A stretch of DNA of 64,000 nucleotides from Larix kaempferi (lineage: Eukaryota > Streptophyta > Pinopsida > Pinales > Pinaceae), in the NCBI GenBank assembly GCA_027924585.1, contig BSBM01000994.1, forward strand, positions 12,037,001-12,101,000, in the 5' to 3' direction. The position numbers and the translations under genes were made by a program. The notes beneath the pieces were generated by a model, which saw only the letters and a list, made by a program, of their open reading frames with translations, made no database searches and was not told the origin of the DNA. Shown here piece by piece: positions 47,990-60,370 of this stretch (positions are counted from its first letter, which is position 1; each line of letters opens with the position of its first letter).

Positions 47990-48390
47990 TACCTAACACA
48001 AACTTGACCTTGAATGTATCATTATAACCTTAAGTCTAAGACTTAAGTCTCAACTAAACCTTATAATTACATCTACCTAACACGAACTTACCTGGAAAGA
48101 ACATTAGATGCATCATTATAACCTTAGAATCTAAGACTTAAGTCTCAACTAAACCTTATAATTACATCAAAACTATGAATCTCATATTAATATATATTCT
48201 TTTGTCAAGTTAATAAATCTCATTTTTATAATCTAAATATAAATCTACCTAACACGAACTTACCTGGAAAGAACATTAGATGCATCATTATAACCTTAAA
48301 ATCTAAGACTTGAGTCTCAACTAAACCTTATAATTACATCAAAACTATGAATCTCATATTAATATATGTTCTTTTGTCAAGTTAATAATA
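47990..48390. repeat. tandem repeat (TACCTAACACGAACTTACC unit), three copies
   Basis: Units start at 47990, 48074 and 48246. The last two (172 bp apart) are almost identical through AAAACTATGAATCTCATATTA and TTCTTTTGTCAAGTTAATAA; the first is a shorter 84-bp form lacking that second part. Confidence 0.93.
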
Positions 48391-48481
48391 TATTAAGTTG
48401 CCACTTCTAACACTTTTCTTCTTCCTCTCTCGTTTGACTTCTTTTCGGTACTCCTCTTCTTCTCCTTCCTCCTTTTCTCTT

Positions 48482-48621
48482 CAATGTTGTTATCATCCAA
48501 ATCATTTTTCATCTAATGTTCCTCAATTTCGGGTTCTTCACCTATTCCTCTCAATGTTGTTCATCATCCGAATCACTTTTCATCTAATGTTCCTCAAATT
48601 CGTGTTCTTCACCTATTCTTT
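48482..48621. repeat. 70-bp tandem duplication
   Basis: Two copies of CAATGTTGTT-CATCATCC, CATCTAATGTTCCTCAA and TTCTTCACCTATTC, starting 48482 and 48552. Confidence 0.93.
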
Positions 48622-48978
48622 GCTTTTCTCCACAAGCTCTAAACGTTTTTTTCTCTTATACCCTACCTCTCTATGGCCTCCACTCTCCCCCAAAAAAATT
48701 AGTAATATCTTGTTTCCTAAGCCTTCCGACCATTTCTAGAGCTTTCATGACGCGGCTTAACTTTTCCGCCGTCCTCAAATTTTGCCTGTGAATATCAATG
48801 CCAAAAATATCTCAGTTGAAGTCACGTTCATTCCTCATTGGAAATTCGAAGTGTATCCTCGTGCACCCTCGACTAAAAAAAACCAGAGCCATTAGATCTA
48901 GCGGCGTCGAGGATCGAATGGTGAAGCTCTTAAATAAATGTCGATATTCATCTGTGTAGTCTAATTAACAAAGGTCCA

Positions 48979-49213
48979 TCAATGTTAGCATTGGTCGCTT
49001 GATATTTACTGTAGCCGTAGTAATTCTATAAGGACTGATTAAAAGGCACAACTTCTCAAGCTCAGAAGCGTCTAGATGAGCGCATATAAAAGAGTTTCAT
49101 GACAGGGAGTTAATACATAATAGATTTTTTGTTGATAGAGCTGTAGCACTGAGTGTCTCTGTGCCATTGTGTATTTGTGTTTTTGCTTGGTTATTGCCCG
49201 TCTTACCATCTGA
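48979..49213 (+). repeat. LTR-like repeat, copy 1
   Basis: It starts TGTTAGCATTGG and ends CTTACCATCTGA. It contains a TATA-like CATATAAAAGAGTTTCAT near 49083 and is followed at 49215 by TGGTATTAAAG, a degraded Met-tRNA primer site. A collinear copy lies at 54075-54339. Size (about 235 bp), internal TATA and primer-site relic suggest a Copia-type LTR. Without recognisable coding sequence the assignment stays tentative. Confidence 0.5.
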
Positions 49214-49559
49214 ATGGTATTAAAGGAGGTTTCCCTCCTCCCACATCACAACTTGTAAGCTCGTTCCACCTGTCGTGGGAACTCCTTCAGCAGAGAGAGT
49301 TGTGTGCATGTTTCTCCAGCCAGGCCTAATGGTACCTGGGCTATTGAGCTAATTCGGGGTGCGCTTCTTAACGGGCCATTAGCAGACTTGTTGTTGACAA
49401 AAATTATGTAAAATCTAGTTGATTAGAATAGTTGGTTGATGAATATAGAGAGATTATAAGTTAAGTGTAATGAATAAGTTATTTATTAATTGTTTTTCAT
49501 GTTTAATTGCAATCATCAATTTTACTTATCTATTATATTATTTAGTTAAATGAGTTGTC

Positions 49560-49800
49560 TGTAATTACTTATTATCCATGAATCAACTATCAGTTATTTT
49601 TTATATTTCTTTTTTTAATTGTTTATTTGATATTTTGAACAACTACCCTAAAATCAATCTGAACAGTAATCTTGTGATATCTTACTTCAATTTCAATCTA
49701 CTAAAAGCATAAATAATAGTCCACCCCAAATTCTAAGATATAAATATCTATAAAGCATAAATGATAGTCCACCCCAAATTCTAAGATATAAATATCTATA
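49560..49800 (-). repeat. interspersed repeat, copy 2 (inverted), with a 48-bp tandem duplication
   Basis: This matches 44830-45015 on the opposite strand. Inside it, AAAGCATAAATAATAGTCC and the following bases are duplicated in tandem (units 49704-49751 and 49752-49799). Confidence 0.75.
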
Positions 49801-51304
49801 TGTAACAAGCCAAAATAGAGTTTATAAAAAAGCCTAACTGATAGAGATTACCACTATTTTCTATTCAATTCATGGCGGAGATCTTTAAGGAGCCACGTTC
49901 AGTTGTGTGCATGACGAGCCGGTGGTCGTGTGAAGAAAGAAGGGTCAAAGAGGTTCCATGAGTGAAAATAAGGGCCGTGTCTCGGGAAGTGTCAAGCCGA
50001 TGCAACGTGGCGAAGTGTAGATTAAAGATTCTTTGAAGAAGAAACAGATAGTTGATGTTCATTTTGACTTGTGGCTAGATGTTACATCAGTGAACCAAGC
50101 GTGTTACCCGAAATTTTATACATCGCGAAGCCCAGGTGTCCTAAAGTTATTTCAGGTCCGTGAGAAGGCATAATGGCCGAAAACTTCGGTGAGCTGAAAT
50201 TAATCCTAGCCCTTCATTTTTATTCGTTTGATCTTACGGTTGACGTTGATTTCATTAGCACAACTCCCGGATAAGAGTCAAACTACTTTTGAAAAGGATA
50301 GGAGGCGGGAGCCATGGCTTAAATCATTCATAAAAGGTTTTCTTACCAATTGAAAAAAAAAAAAATTTGAACAGGGTTGATTTTGTAAAAGGGCCGTTCA
50401 TATATATTTAAAAAAAGGGCCAGCCCATAGCACAAATAAGAGTGTATCCTTTTAAAAGGACAAAAAGGAGCATGTGAACATGATTACAAAAATAGGCCGC
50501 CTGTGTTAAAAATGGACCAGAGCCATTAGCTAAAATAAAAAAAATGGCAATTATTTTCTAGGGATTGAAAATTAGAAAGTGGCCTCTTAAACATTCAGGT
50601 TGTTTTATAAATAGGGAGTGCCTACGTAAACAAAAAACAAAAAATATTTGGCTGGTGTGAAAGGGTAAGCGCTTAAAAGAAGAACATAAAGAGTAGTTGT
50701 TGAAAAAGAAGTGAATGTTGTAGCCTGTGGTTGTTGAGGAGCCAATAGTTCTTTGGAATCTATAAAGAACTATTGTGGTCATAGAACGAGCCAAAGTTGT
50801 GAAAAGTAGTTGAATTTTAGTTCAAGGGGATTAGACCCCATCAAACACCAGCATCACTTGAAGTTCAATGAAGTGAAAACAATCCTAAGTGAGTCACTAG
50901 GCTGAAGTGAAAACAATCCTAAAAAGGCTCTGTGAAAAGCTTAGAGCATCACTTGAAGGTCAATGAATTCAGAAAATTTGAATTAGACGTTGGTTACAAA
51001 ATACATTAACAAATATAATGAAAAGAAGAAGTTTTGGAAATGGAGATAATTGTGAATGGTTGAGAATATTTTCCAACAAACTTGAATTAATGGAAGCAGA
51101 GATAACCTAAAAACACAAGGATCAAATTTCAAAATAAATGATAGTATAAGGGATTGACAAAGATCATGAGGAAGAAGAGTAGATTATTGTTTGAAGTTGT
51201 GGTGAGCCTTGTGTGAACAACTGTGTGAGAGAACAAGAATTCTGGGAGAGTTGATTAGGATGGGATTCATAGTGATTTCATAGAAAATAAGGTGGAATAT
51301 GAAG
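49801..51304. other. decayed repeat sequence, no gene
   Basis: It begins TGTAACAAGCC at 49801, which could be another LTR start. Purine-rich tracts increase towards 51300. A local duplication of GAAGTGAAAACAATCCTAA and GCATCACTTGAAG lies at 50850-50970. Open frames 49865-50062 and 50558-50794 (minus) show no domain. Confidence 0.45.
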
Positions 51305-51309
51305 ATGAA
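51305..51309. repeat. target-site duplication ATGAA of solo LTR D (left)
   Basis: ATGAA precedes TGTCATGTCCC at 51310 and recurs at 52736-52740. Confidence 0.85.
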
Positions 51310-52735
51310 TGTCATGTCCCCTTCCATCAATCCGACTTAAGGGGGGAACATGAACTAAATTCAAGCTTCCAAATTTAGCCAGGCTATCATCCTCTTACGG
51401 ATTTCTAACAAATGAAACATGTGTGAAAATGCATAATCCAAATAAACAGAACGGAAATAAACTCTACTACACACATTGCACCCAACCATAGGGAAAATGT
51501 GCTCATCAATCCCTCAACATAGATGCCACCCCCGAGATGGGCATGATTTCCACAAGGAAAAGGGAACAAGAAACTCACACATAGCGAAGTATATACTGCA
51601 TCTCAGCAAAGCAAGTCAACAACTAGATTTATCAGGCTGCCAAGGTAGTAGAAAGGAAGGAATTGCTAAGCTAGTGAGCTCAACCATAGAGCTATCGGTA
51701 CATCTACAAGATTCAACTAGCTTGGCATCCACAATACCTACACACCCAACACCAGGAAGGTAAGTGACCCCTTCATTGCCCCATAGTCATTTAGGCCATG
51801 CCTTCCCTTCTAGTGCTATTTAGGGTGTGCATAGAAAAATAGCCAAAGCCCTATCATCTTCAGTGAGGTTACGCCCTTCACTAGGTTTATCAAGCGAGTT
51901 CCATATCCTTATCTATTCATGTTGCTTACACACAATTTTAAGACAAACATGGGATACACATAAGCCAAACCATAGAAATATCCCACACACACAGTAAGGC
52001 ACACTTGTTGGGATGGAAAAACATTTTGGCTGTGGGATTCACAAAACACGATCTCCATGAGTGTTGCAAATTGTGGGCACACCATAACGAATCTTTGAGA
52101 GGGGAAACAACATCTGGCAGCTATAATTCAAATTCCCAATAGGTACACAAGCAATTGAATAGAAAACATGAATCTCATAGATTCCCAATTCGATTTTCCT
52201 TCTTTCCCAACATTCCGCAACACAAAAAATGACTTTCCCAAGTATAAAATGGAGTAAAACTCAGTAGATTCGTGGAGATAAAATGGCCAGCAAGCAAGAG
52301 GGACATGAGGGAACAAAAACTAATGGATGAATAATGGATTGGGAGCAATTTCATGGGTCTTTTATTTCCCGGGAAGCAATAACATGATTTTCCAAAATTG
52401 TGGCTTGTCCAGATAAAATTTGGACAGCCATACTCAATATCCCAAAATAATAACTACTTCAAACACCTCTTCGAAGAATTAAATGAATATTCCCCCCCAT
52501 ATCATTGTAAATATAAATGTCTGGCATACTCTTGTTTCCTTGCATGGGCATTTTTTATTAAAATTATATTTACATCATATTTATAATTTTCATTGTGCTA
52601 GGCTAGCACACCATCCACATGCAAGAACTTTAAATTAATGATAGGGCCTTGGCCTTGAACTCCTTTCCATGATTTTAGCATGATATTAGGTCATTTACAT
52701 GTTTAATGCAATAGGGTCAAAATCGGGATATTACA
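51310..52735 (-). mobile_element. solo LTR D (1.4 kb), minus strand
   Basis: On the minus strand it begins TGTAATATCCCG at 52735 and ends at 51310 with GGGACATGACA; the ends are imperfect inverted repeats and the 5-bp target ATGAA is duplicated. No primer site or second LTR is adjacent, hence solo. A variant of the shared block (AAGGAGTTCAAGGCCAAGG) occurs 67 bp inside its 5' end. Open frames 51476-51763, 52128-52316 and 52398-52586 lie within it and have no recognised domain. Confidence 0.88.
52643..52668 (-). promoter_or_regulatory. conserved LTR block (variant), solo LTR D
   Basis: The reverse complement reads GGAGTTCAAGGCCAAGGCC: one change in the GAGCTC half, the AAGGCC direct repeat intact. 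Confidence 0.7.
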
Positions 52736-52740
52736 ATGAA
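52736..52740. repeat. target-site duplication ATGAA of solo LTR D (right)
   Basis: Second copy of the target; sequence continues GCCCTTGGAAATC. Confidence 0.85.
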
Positions 52741-54070
52741 GCCCTTGGAAATCATGAATATAAACTTAAACAAAAAATTGAAATTGATAATAAAAAACAG
52801 TTCATATAAAAATTATAAAGTTTTTATAATCAAACAGTTGACCGTGTTGGCAATTTGCCTAATGATACACTTTCTAAAGATGATGGACCCCAAGGGCGAG
52901 CAGTAGAATCCTTAATCGATCATGACTTCCTCAAGGATGAGGACATGCATAAAGAAACTGAGATTGATGACCACAACCATGTAGCCGCTAGAGAAATTTA
53001 GGATACATTTCATATTGAAGCTAAATTGAAAACGTTTTATACAACCATGAAGAAGCTGCGTGCGAAATAAAAAAACAGTACTATTGTTGTTGACAATGAA
53101 GATGAAATTGAAGTTGAGAAAACAATAAGATGAAATTGAAGTTGAGAAAACAATATTATTGTTGTTGATAATGAAGATGAAATTAAAGTTGAAGTAATAT
53201 ATGTTGAGGACATTCTTAGTGGAGAAGAAATTTTAAAATTTAGGAATGAAAAGAAGTTCATAAATAATTTATTGGCTGAAAAAGGTAATTTAGTTGGTAT
53301 TGTGAACCAGATGAATTAATTGAACTAAAAGTTGATGTAACTAGGAAATCTGAATTAAATAAAGTAGAAGTTGACATTAAGAAACATGTATCAGTGAACC
53401 TGCAAGAAAATGGAGAATGATGAATATTACTAGTTGAAGAATGACATCCCATAAATGGATAAAGAAGAGAATGAAAAGGTAATTCATATTTTGTTTCCAA
53501 GAATTTATTGAAAAGTGTTATGAACTTAATGAAGTTGGGAAGAAAATTATGATGTTGATTACATGTCAGGTATTGCACCTATATTTGATGAAAATGTTTT
53601 GAAGTGAATGGCAACGTTGATGCTGTAGAAATGAAAGAACCTCCAAGGAAAATTCTTATGATGTGGAGTTTTGAGGAAATGAGACATTGTTATCAGATAA
53701 TGAAATGACTAAAAGCCATTGAAAAAGTTAATGACAATACAGGAGATGAGATGGAGAGTAAGATCGCTCATGGTATTCCCATTCTACGCCAAATTAGCAT
53801 TAAAAAATCAATGTATCAACCTCGAAAGCAAATAACATTGTAAATTTGAGGAATGTTGAAAATAGCAGATTGTCTCAAGAATCAGAGGAAAATATTGAGG
53901 GAAAAACCAAGAGTGAAGATGAAGAAGAATATCAGGAAAATCATTGAATAGGAAGGCCCGTAGAAGAAAAGGAACAAAAAGCATTAAAGTGTTTTCTAAA
54001 ACCTAGGTGAGATTGAGATGAACAAGTAGTATAAGAAAATTTTGGAAATTTATAAGCCTAGCATTTCTAC
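52741..54070 (+). other. purine-rich, possibly decayed coding sequence
   Basis: The plus strand is strongly A/G biased with many GAT, GAA and AAA triplets and words such as GTTGTTGATAATGAAGATGAA, repeated in part (53076-53108 and 53130-53178). Short translations are Glu/Asp/Lys-rich (VVDNEDEI-(E/K)-VE) and broken by stops in every frame. It looks like an ancient gene or retroelement internal region but no domain is identifiable. The minus-strand open frames 53037-53261 and 53258-53578 are shadows of this bias. Confidence 0.35.
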
Positions 54071-54074
54071 TAAT

Positions 54075-54339
54075 GTCACTATTGATAGCTAGATATTTAC
54101 TACACCAGAAGTATTTTTCTGTAAGGATTGATTAGAAGGTGTAGAAGCTTCCAGAAGGCACGACTTCTCAAGCTAAGAAGCGTCCAGAAAGTTAGAAACG
54201 ATAAGGTAGTATTAAGACAAGAGCATGTAAAAGAGTTTCATTACAGGGAGTCAATCCAGAATCGTTTTGTTGATAGAGCTGTAGCTCGGAGTGTTTTGTA
54301 TTTGTTTGTTTGTCTGGTTATTGCTCCTCTACCCCAACA
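54075..54339 (+). repeat. LTR-like repeat, copy 2
   Basis: It is collinear with 48979-49213: TGTCACTATTG start, GATATTTACT, GACTTCTCAAGCTAAGAAGCG, TAAAAGAGTTTCAT, TTGTTGATAGAGCTGTAGC, GGTTATTGC, ending ACCCCAACA. It has about 45 extra bases in the middle. No polypurine tract precedes it and no primer site follows, so whether it pairs with copy 1 as one element is unclear. The open frame 54128-54421 is a read-through of this repeat. Confidence 0.5.
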
Positions 54340-54720
54340 GATCCAACGGTTCATCAAGCATCGCAGCTTTATGCAAAATCAGCATTTTACGACAAACGAG
54401 AGGTTGCAGGAGATCTGGTAGTTTGCGGTAAAGATGAACGACCCAAAAAACCATCTATCCCTTTCCTTTCTGCCGATTTAGTCGATTCATTTGCCAACAT
54501 TTATTCAGCTTTTTCGGTTATGGCTATCACTATATTTCTAGGTACACCACAGAGCCTGAACCATGACACATGGTAAGATTGGGAGATTTGAACATGTGAC
54601 GTTTCATTTACAATGGATTTCAATTTCTCATCTTTACTACTTGAGTTACCTCACAAACTTATTCTGTTTATAAAATTTTTTACTTATTATTTACCATATG
54701 AATTTTAGAGTTTTATGATC
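54340..54720 (+). other. unassigned segment with an 88-codon open frame
   Basis: An open frame at 54310-54576 contains YAKSAFYDKREVAGDLVVCG and KDERPKKPSIPFLSADLVDS. Composition is protein-like, but I recognise no family. It begins inside the LTR-like repeat, so it may be exon-like remnant sequence or chance. Confidence 0.3.
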
Positions 54721-54721
54721 A

Positions 54722-54869
54722 CAAGGAGACCATATTGTAATGCCATTGTGTGCCTTGGAAGCCAGTTTTAATGTATCTCTTAATAACACGTTTAACAAGG
54801 AGAACATATTGTAACGCCATTGGGTGCCTTGGAAGCCAGTTTTAATGTATCTCTTAATAACATGTTTAA
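54722..54869. repeat. 74-bp tandem duplication
   Basis: Two copies of CAAGGAGA-(C/A)-CATATTGTAA, GCCTTGGAAGCCAGTTTTAA and TGTATCTCTTAATAACA, starting 54722 and 54796, with about four differences. Confidence 0.95.
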
Positions 54870-55093
54870 TGTTATGATAATATAAAATTAGGTTAAAATT
54901 TGGGTTTAATGTTTAAAAATATAAATTGACTTAAAGGAGAAGTTGAATTAATGTAAGGTTTGAATGCTAGCACTGTTTATTTTAGATGAGATGCATTAAT
55001 ACATGAGGAAATAATAATTATAATTGAAAAAATATATTAATTATTATGTTTGTGTATTTTTCAATTTTATATTGTTATTTTTGGGTTAACAGC

Positions 55094-55355
55094 TTATAAA
55101 AGATGATATATGATATATTATTTGTTTTAAGGTTATATGTTATGTTATTAAATTAGAAAGAAATATTTTATATCATTTTTATTTAGGGTTATATGTTAGT
55201 TTTTTAATCTATTACATTATTACATTATAAAAGATGATATATGATATATTATTTGTTTTAAGGTTATATGTTATGTTATTAAATTAGAAAGAAATATTTT
55301 ATATCATTTTTATTTAGGGTTATATGTTAGTTTTTTAATCTATTACATTATTACA
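55094..55355. repeat. 131-bp tandem duplication, essentially identical
   Basis: Units at 55094-55224 and 55225-55355 start TTATAAAAGATGATATATG and agree at all positions compared. Confidence 0.96.
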
Positions 55356-55359
55356 TTAT

Positions 55360-57290
55360 ATGTTTGGAATGTTTTATGAAAAGGTTAGTGATATTTTATT
55401 TTTGGAAAATAGAAGATTCAAATGTGTAAAGTAGAGGCATGTTTTATGAGAAGTTATCATTTTCTTGATAAGTTTTTTAATTTTATGATTACTTTGGTAA
55501 GTTAAAGTTTATTGTAGGATTTTGGCTTATAAATTATTCATTGATTATAGATTGAGGAGATTTTAGAGTTTTTTCTAAAAATTTTCTATTTTTATTAACT
55601 TTGAGATGCTTCCATGTGAGTTGGTTAAATAAGTTTGTGATTTAAGGTTAGAGTTGCTCCCATAATATGTATATAAATGTCTAAAATATTATTAGAGTTA
55701 TTTTAAGATCTATTTGATTTTTATCAATTGATAATGTGATAATATACATAAACAAAACAAATATTTTACTTTATTGATGTAAACCTTATGTCATGAATCG
55801 GTGGTATATTCTCATAGATATGAAGTGATTTATTAAAAATTTACATGAAGTCCCATCTTCTCGTTTCATCATTGGATGAGGCGTCATTTAACGAACTAAA
55901 AAACAAATTCTCAAATAATTGTTGTGACATGGAAATATCATATTAGCCTTAATATTGACTCTAAGAGTGGTACTTCTCCAAGGCTCAAACATTCATACAA
56001 CTCTTGGCTTCTTACATAACTTAAAATGAATTCAAGGATGGTGATCTTTGTGATATATTCCTTCAATTTTCATATTACTAGCAAGATATTGATCTCTAAT
56101 TGATCTCTATTATACACTTCAAAACGGTGCTAACATACTAAGCATCACTAGAACGCCTCCCCACCATCATTGGGAAAATATAGAACCTTATAGTGAGAAT
56201 TATTATGTTCTTTGTCATGATGGATTCACTTCCCAAGTATTTGACAAAAATGTTATTTGGGAAATGTTTTATGAAATTCTTGTACATGCAAATTTAAGAC
56301 AAAATTTTATATTATGGTAATTCTCTTTTTGGGAATGCAGGAACTCCTAAGGAGTCCCTAACTATTTGAATCATTATAGGAAAATGTAAACCGAGTTCAA
56401 TTTATTTTTTATGTTCCTAAGTATTTACTTATATAATATATGATTTGATTTACCTCATAAACTCTTTCTTAGCTATTTTTACACAACTTTTTGTCTTTGT
56501 ATATGCTTTTATTTACTTCATTACATCAAATATAAAAAAAGAAAAGAAAAACTACAATAAAAAACATACGGACAATTTAACAATTACTTGATTCCCTTAT
56601 CTAAAATCTTATTGATTACTTGTTCCTTCATACAACAACAAAGAATCATTTGAAATTTTATCACTCATAGTTTTGAACTCTTTATAAATATACAAAACAA
56701 AACAAGTTTCATAACTCTCCTTAACCTTTAGGATTTTCAACACAAAAATATCAAGTAATATTGTATTCATTTTACATTTCATCTTATCCCAATCAACCAC
56801 GAATTTCATGTCACCAAATAAATAAATAAACTTACTCCCTTTTCTATTGCTATTTCAAAAGGGTCCAAATGGAAAATATATTATCTTTTTGTTTGTAGTA
56901 GGGCCTAATGAAAATTTTAGATTAAATAAAGGTTTTTAATCCAAAAGAAAATACCACTATCACAACATAGACTCGGGACTCATTGATAGACAACATCAAA
57001 GAAATCCAAAGCCTGTTCAAAATTAATATCAATATCTACTAAATTTATGGTTGGTTTGTCTTTAGAAGATGTCCACTTTCTAGAACTAGTGCTTCTTATT
57101 TTATGTCCATACTATGCACAATAGAATTATAAGCCTTAAAAACATTCTTTGTTTTGATTTTGAGATAGTAACACCACCCAAATCACAAAATGAGGAAGAG
57201 CGAATGTGTGAAATTTCTCAACTTTTTCTATTATTCATTAATGGAAATTGTATATTAAGAACTTCTTATCCCATACAATTTTCCAATGGT
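55360..57290. other. AT-rich interval, nothing recognised
   Basis: No gene-like frame is supported; a 66-codon minus-strand open frame (56609-56809) has no domain. The right part may belong to the 3' end of the LINE fragment that follows. Confidence 0.5.
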
Positions 57291-57299
57291 AATTTGGAA

Positions 57300-58060
57300 T
57301 ATCTTTTAAATCCATATTTCTCTACTAAAAGAACTATGGAGAAACAAGTCATCCACTAATACCTCAATATTTTTTCACGTAATGAATATTCGACAACATA
57401 GCATATTTCGTTTTGGGCAATTATTCCAAGTTATAGTCTTGTTGTCCAGCGCTAACCACATAAATATTTTATCCTTCAAAGGAATTTAAAATTTCTATAC
57501 AATCACTACCACCAAGATTAAACGCTCTCCATTTCTTCATCCATATTTTCCTTATAGCCCAATTTTATGTATCATCACAATTTCCCTATGTTTTTTACCT
57601 GTTAATCATATCATCTCTGTGAAAAACTTTTAATGCAAAAGAAGATATAATTCTAACATAAAAGTTATATTAATTAACTTTTTTCCCAACCAAATCCAAA
57701 TCATCTTCCTTATTCCAATGTTAATACCATAAATTCATATGATAAATGGTGTCTACAACCCCATCATCTAGCTTCTTTCTAATTTTCAATTTTGGACCGT
57801 TTTACTATAGGTATTCTTCCCTTTCCCCTTTTCCTTCCCAAAGAGAACTAAAACATTTTTACCTAATTTTTGTAATAATTCGTTTAATAATATGTGCAAT
57901 GACAATCCAATTCTTTCCAAAACATCATTGATCAAAACTAATATCCCTCCCCACAACATCCATTTACTAAATCGTAGTGAGATTTTTGTTTCAATTTTAT
58001 TGTACACCCTATTATAGCATGTTTTGACACACCAATGTATTCATGGTTGATGGGACCACC
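57300..58060 (-). pseudogene. LINE (non-LTR retrotransposon) 3' fragment, decayed
   Basis: On the minus strand, 58007-57786 gives NKIETKISLRFSKWMLWGGI, then LVLINDVLERIGLSLHILL, matching the segment KI-x-KL-x-W-x-LS-x-GR-x-LI-x-VL-x-S-x-P that follows the RT domain of plant LINEs. Further on, at about 57485-57310, broken frames read IPLKDKIFMWLALDNKTITW, NNCPKRN, then LFLHSSFSREIW, the pattern of the zf-RVT module (PxKxxxFxWLAxxxxxxTxxxxxKR...HLFxxCxFSxxIW). Several zinc ligands are lost and frames shift, so it is dead. The RT core upstream is not recognisable. Confidence 0.68.
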
Positions 58061-58064
58061 TTGA

Positions 58065-60130
58065 GAGACATTGGAAAGTCAATCCAAAATAAAATACCTT
58101 AAAAAACAAGTTTAGAGGGGCACACATTCCTCCGAGTCTGTTTAATAATGTTTATAGGCATAGTCGAAGCTTAATAACTTCCGCAACATTGAATATTCAT
58201 CCACTTGGTTATGTCTTAATAGGCATATGAATTGAGAATTGGCATATAGGGTAGGATCAATTCTACCTCGCATTGCACACTATCTATGTATATCTCATTG
58301 AACCTTAGGAACCACCCTAGTAGGTTGTGACATTAGCCATATTTGATTTATAAATCCGTACTTTCATTATAGAGCATACCTAACATGGGTTCCCAATTTA
58401 GAACCTTTCTGGTCTCATTGGTGCACAGGATGGATTTTTTCCTAAGATTAGGATTCCTTTATAGTCACACCATGACATTGCTTTCAATCCACATAAATGC
58501 TTCGTAGTCTTTTCAAGTTATCGTTTAAGGGGTTCCCATAAATTTTTTGTTTCTATTTGCAATGTATACTTCTACTTCTCTTCTTGAGGTTCACACCCAT
58601 CTTCATTTACCTTTCACAACTACTACTTATGCAATTTCTCACTTGATACTCACCTTAGATACCATTATAGCTACATTTCAAAACTTGTATTTTCAAAGGA
58701 GACATGATGCTAGATGAGTTTCCACATGCTACACATCCCCTTTTTATGGTTTTTGCATAGCTATATGTGTGCTTTCAACATAGTTTCTCACCATGTGACA
58801 CTTCTCTATTCCACTATATTGCAACATTCTTTTATTCTTTTTGAAGCTTTAATAATATCAAAACTGAAAAAATCAAATATTTATTAAAAAAGAGAAGGGG
58901 GAAATATGTTATATCTTTACTTTTGATGCAGAATAAGTCTCAATTATTTCACCCTTAAAATAGGCACCAATTTGAGTTCATTCAACAAGTTGGGTCTGAG
59001 TATTGTCTTAGGAATCCAAACAAGGTTCTATGTGTTTAATGTACTCCACTAACCGGTCAATATTCTAATAACTATATATAGAATCTATTAATGGCTAACG
59101 CACGTCGATTTCAATTATTGTTCCCTTTGGGTCAAATGTTGCCTAGGTCACCATTATGTCATGCTAGTAATCAAGGGTCATTGTTATCCATTTTCATCCA
59201 TTCCTTAGTTTAGATGACTATTGATGTCAACCTCCCCTATTGTCAAGTCGCTCTAAATTTCATCATCATAACCAGTGTTTGTCTTGTGCTAGTGTATAAT
59301 GTAACCATTAACTTCTTACTAGTGCATCATTTCTCATTGACTATACAACATATTGTTATGAGATATTGAGCTAGAATTGGTGGCACCTTGGGCCTATTTT
59401 TTTCATTGGTAGGTTACCTTGTGATTAAAAGATGACATCTAATCACTAATAACTAGCTGAGGGGTTTTCCATATTTTTGACAAAATGAGTTTTATTCACA
59501 TTTTGGGATTCATGCAATATGTTGGATCACATTTTAATCATTGGTGAAATTCCTCATGTTTTCAAACAACTTTCATTATGGTTCATTTCAAAGAGGGTAT
59601 TTTTCATGCACTATTCTCTGATTGATGCATGTAAGAGACATAGTTGGTAATGCTAATGTAAAAAAATTATCTAATACCTTTCAAAAGAACTCAAATCGAG
59701 TTATTTTCTTGTGTTGGTTGATGGAGGATACTCTAATCCCTCACTTTCAATGGTTCTCTTCTCATTGACGCCAACTCATTTTTCTTTGGGAAAGAGTTTT
59801 AAAGTCACATAATCCATTCTTTCATTGCTATAAACCATCACCTCGATAATAATGTAAATTCTGATGATGGTTTAAAGCTAAAGGAAGCATGGAATCTTGT
59901 CATACATTATATTAAATAAAACTCATCCTCCTTCAAACTTCTCAATGCATGAATCAAGAAGACCTATCATTGAGATGTTTGCTCCTTGTTTTTTTCAAAA
60001 AGTAATAACATTATAAGCAATGGAGTATGAAGGAATCATGAGCTACTATGTTCTCCCAAGGATGGACCTACCTTAAGGTCTGAAACGTTGAGAGACAAAG
60101 AATTTTTAACATTTGTATTCCACTTCTTTT
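58065..60130. other. decayed repeat sequence, nothing recognised
   Basis: No open frame above about 60 codons, no tandem repeat and no RNA gene was seen. Its rightmost part borders the foldback elements. Confidence 0.5.
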
Positions 60131-60134
60131 CAAT

Positions 60135-60370
60135 GATTAGATTTACTGCTAAGAGGTTGTGATACTAAATCTCATAATTGCTCTTGTTATTTTTGCACCC
60201 ATCCTTTGGAATCCTAGTATCTAACATGATCTACATTTTTCAAAAAGGTATTTCCCATTCAGTTAGTACCTATGTGCAAAGTATTGATCACATAAGACAG
60301 TAGGATTCCAAAGGATGGGTGTATATCCCATAATAACAATTATGATATTTGGGAAGTTGTTGGGGAAATT
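60135..60370. mobile_element. foldback / MITE-like hairpin, copy 1
   Basis: Two arms share, as reverse complements, the words ATCATAATTG, ACACCCATCCTTTGGAATCC and TAGTATCTA-type sequence; the centre is about 60 bp. A homologous hairpin lies at 60560-60785. No protein is encoded. Exact ends and a target duplication were not determined. Confidence 0.8.

Noticed and set aside
54310-54576. Plus-strand open frame as an exon of a host gene
   Set aside because: It starts inside the LTR-like repeat and no family or splice partner could be recognised; listed only as an unassigned segment.
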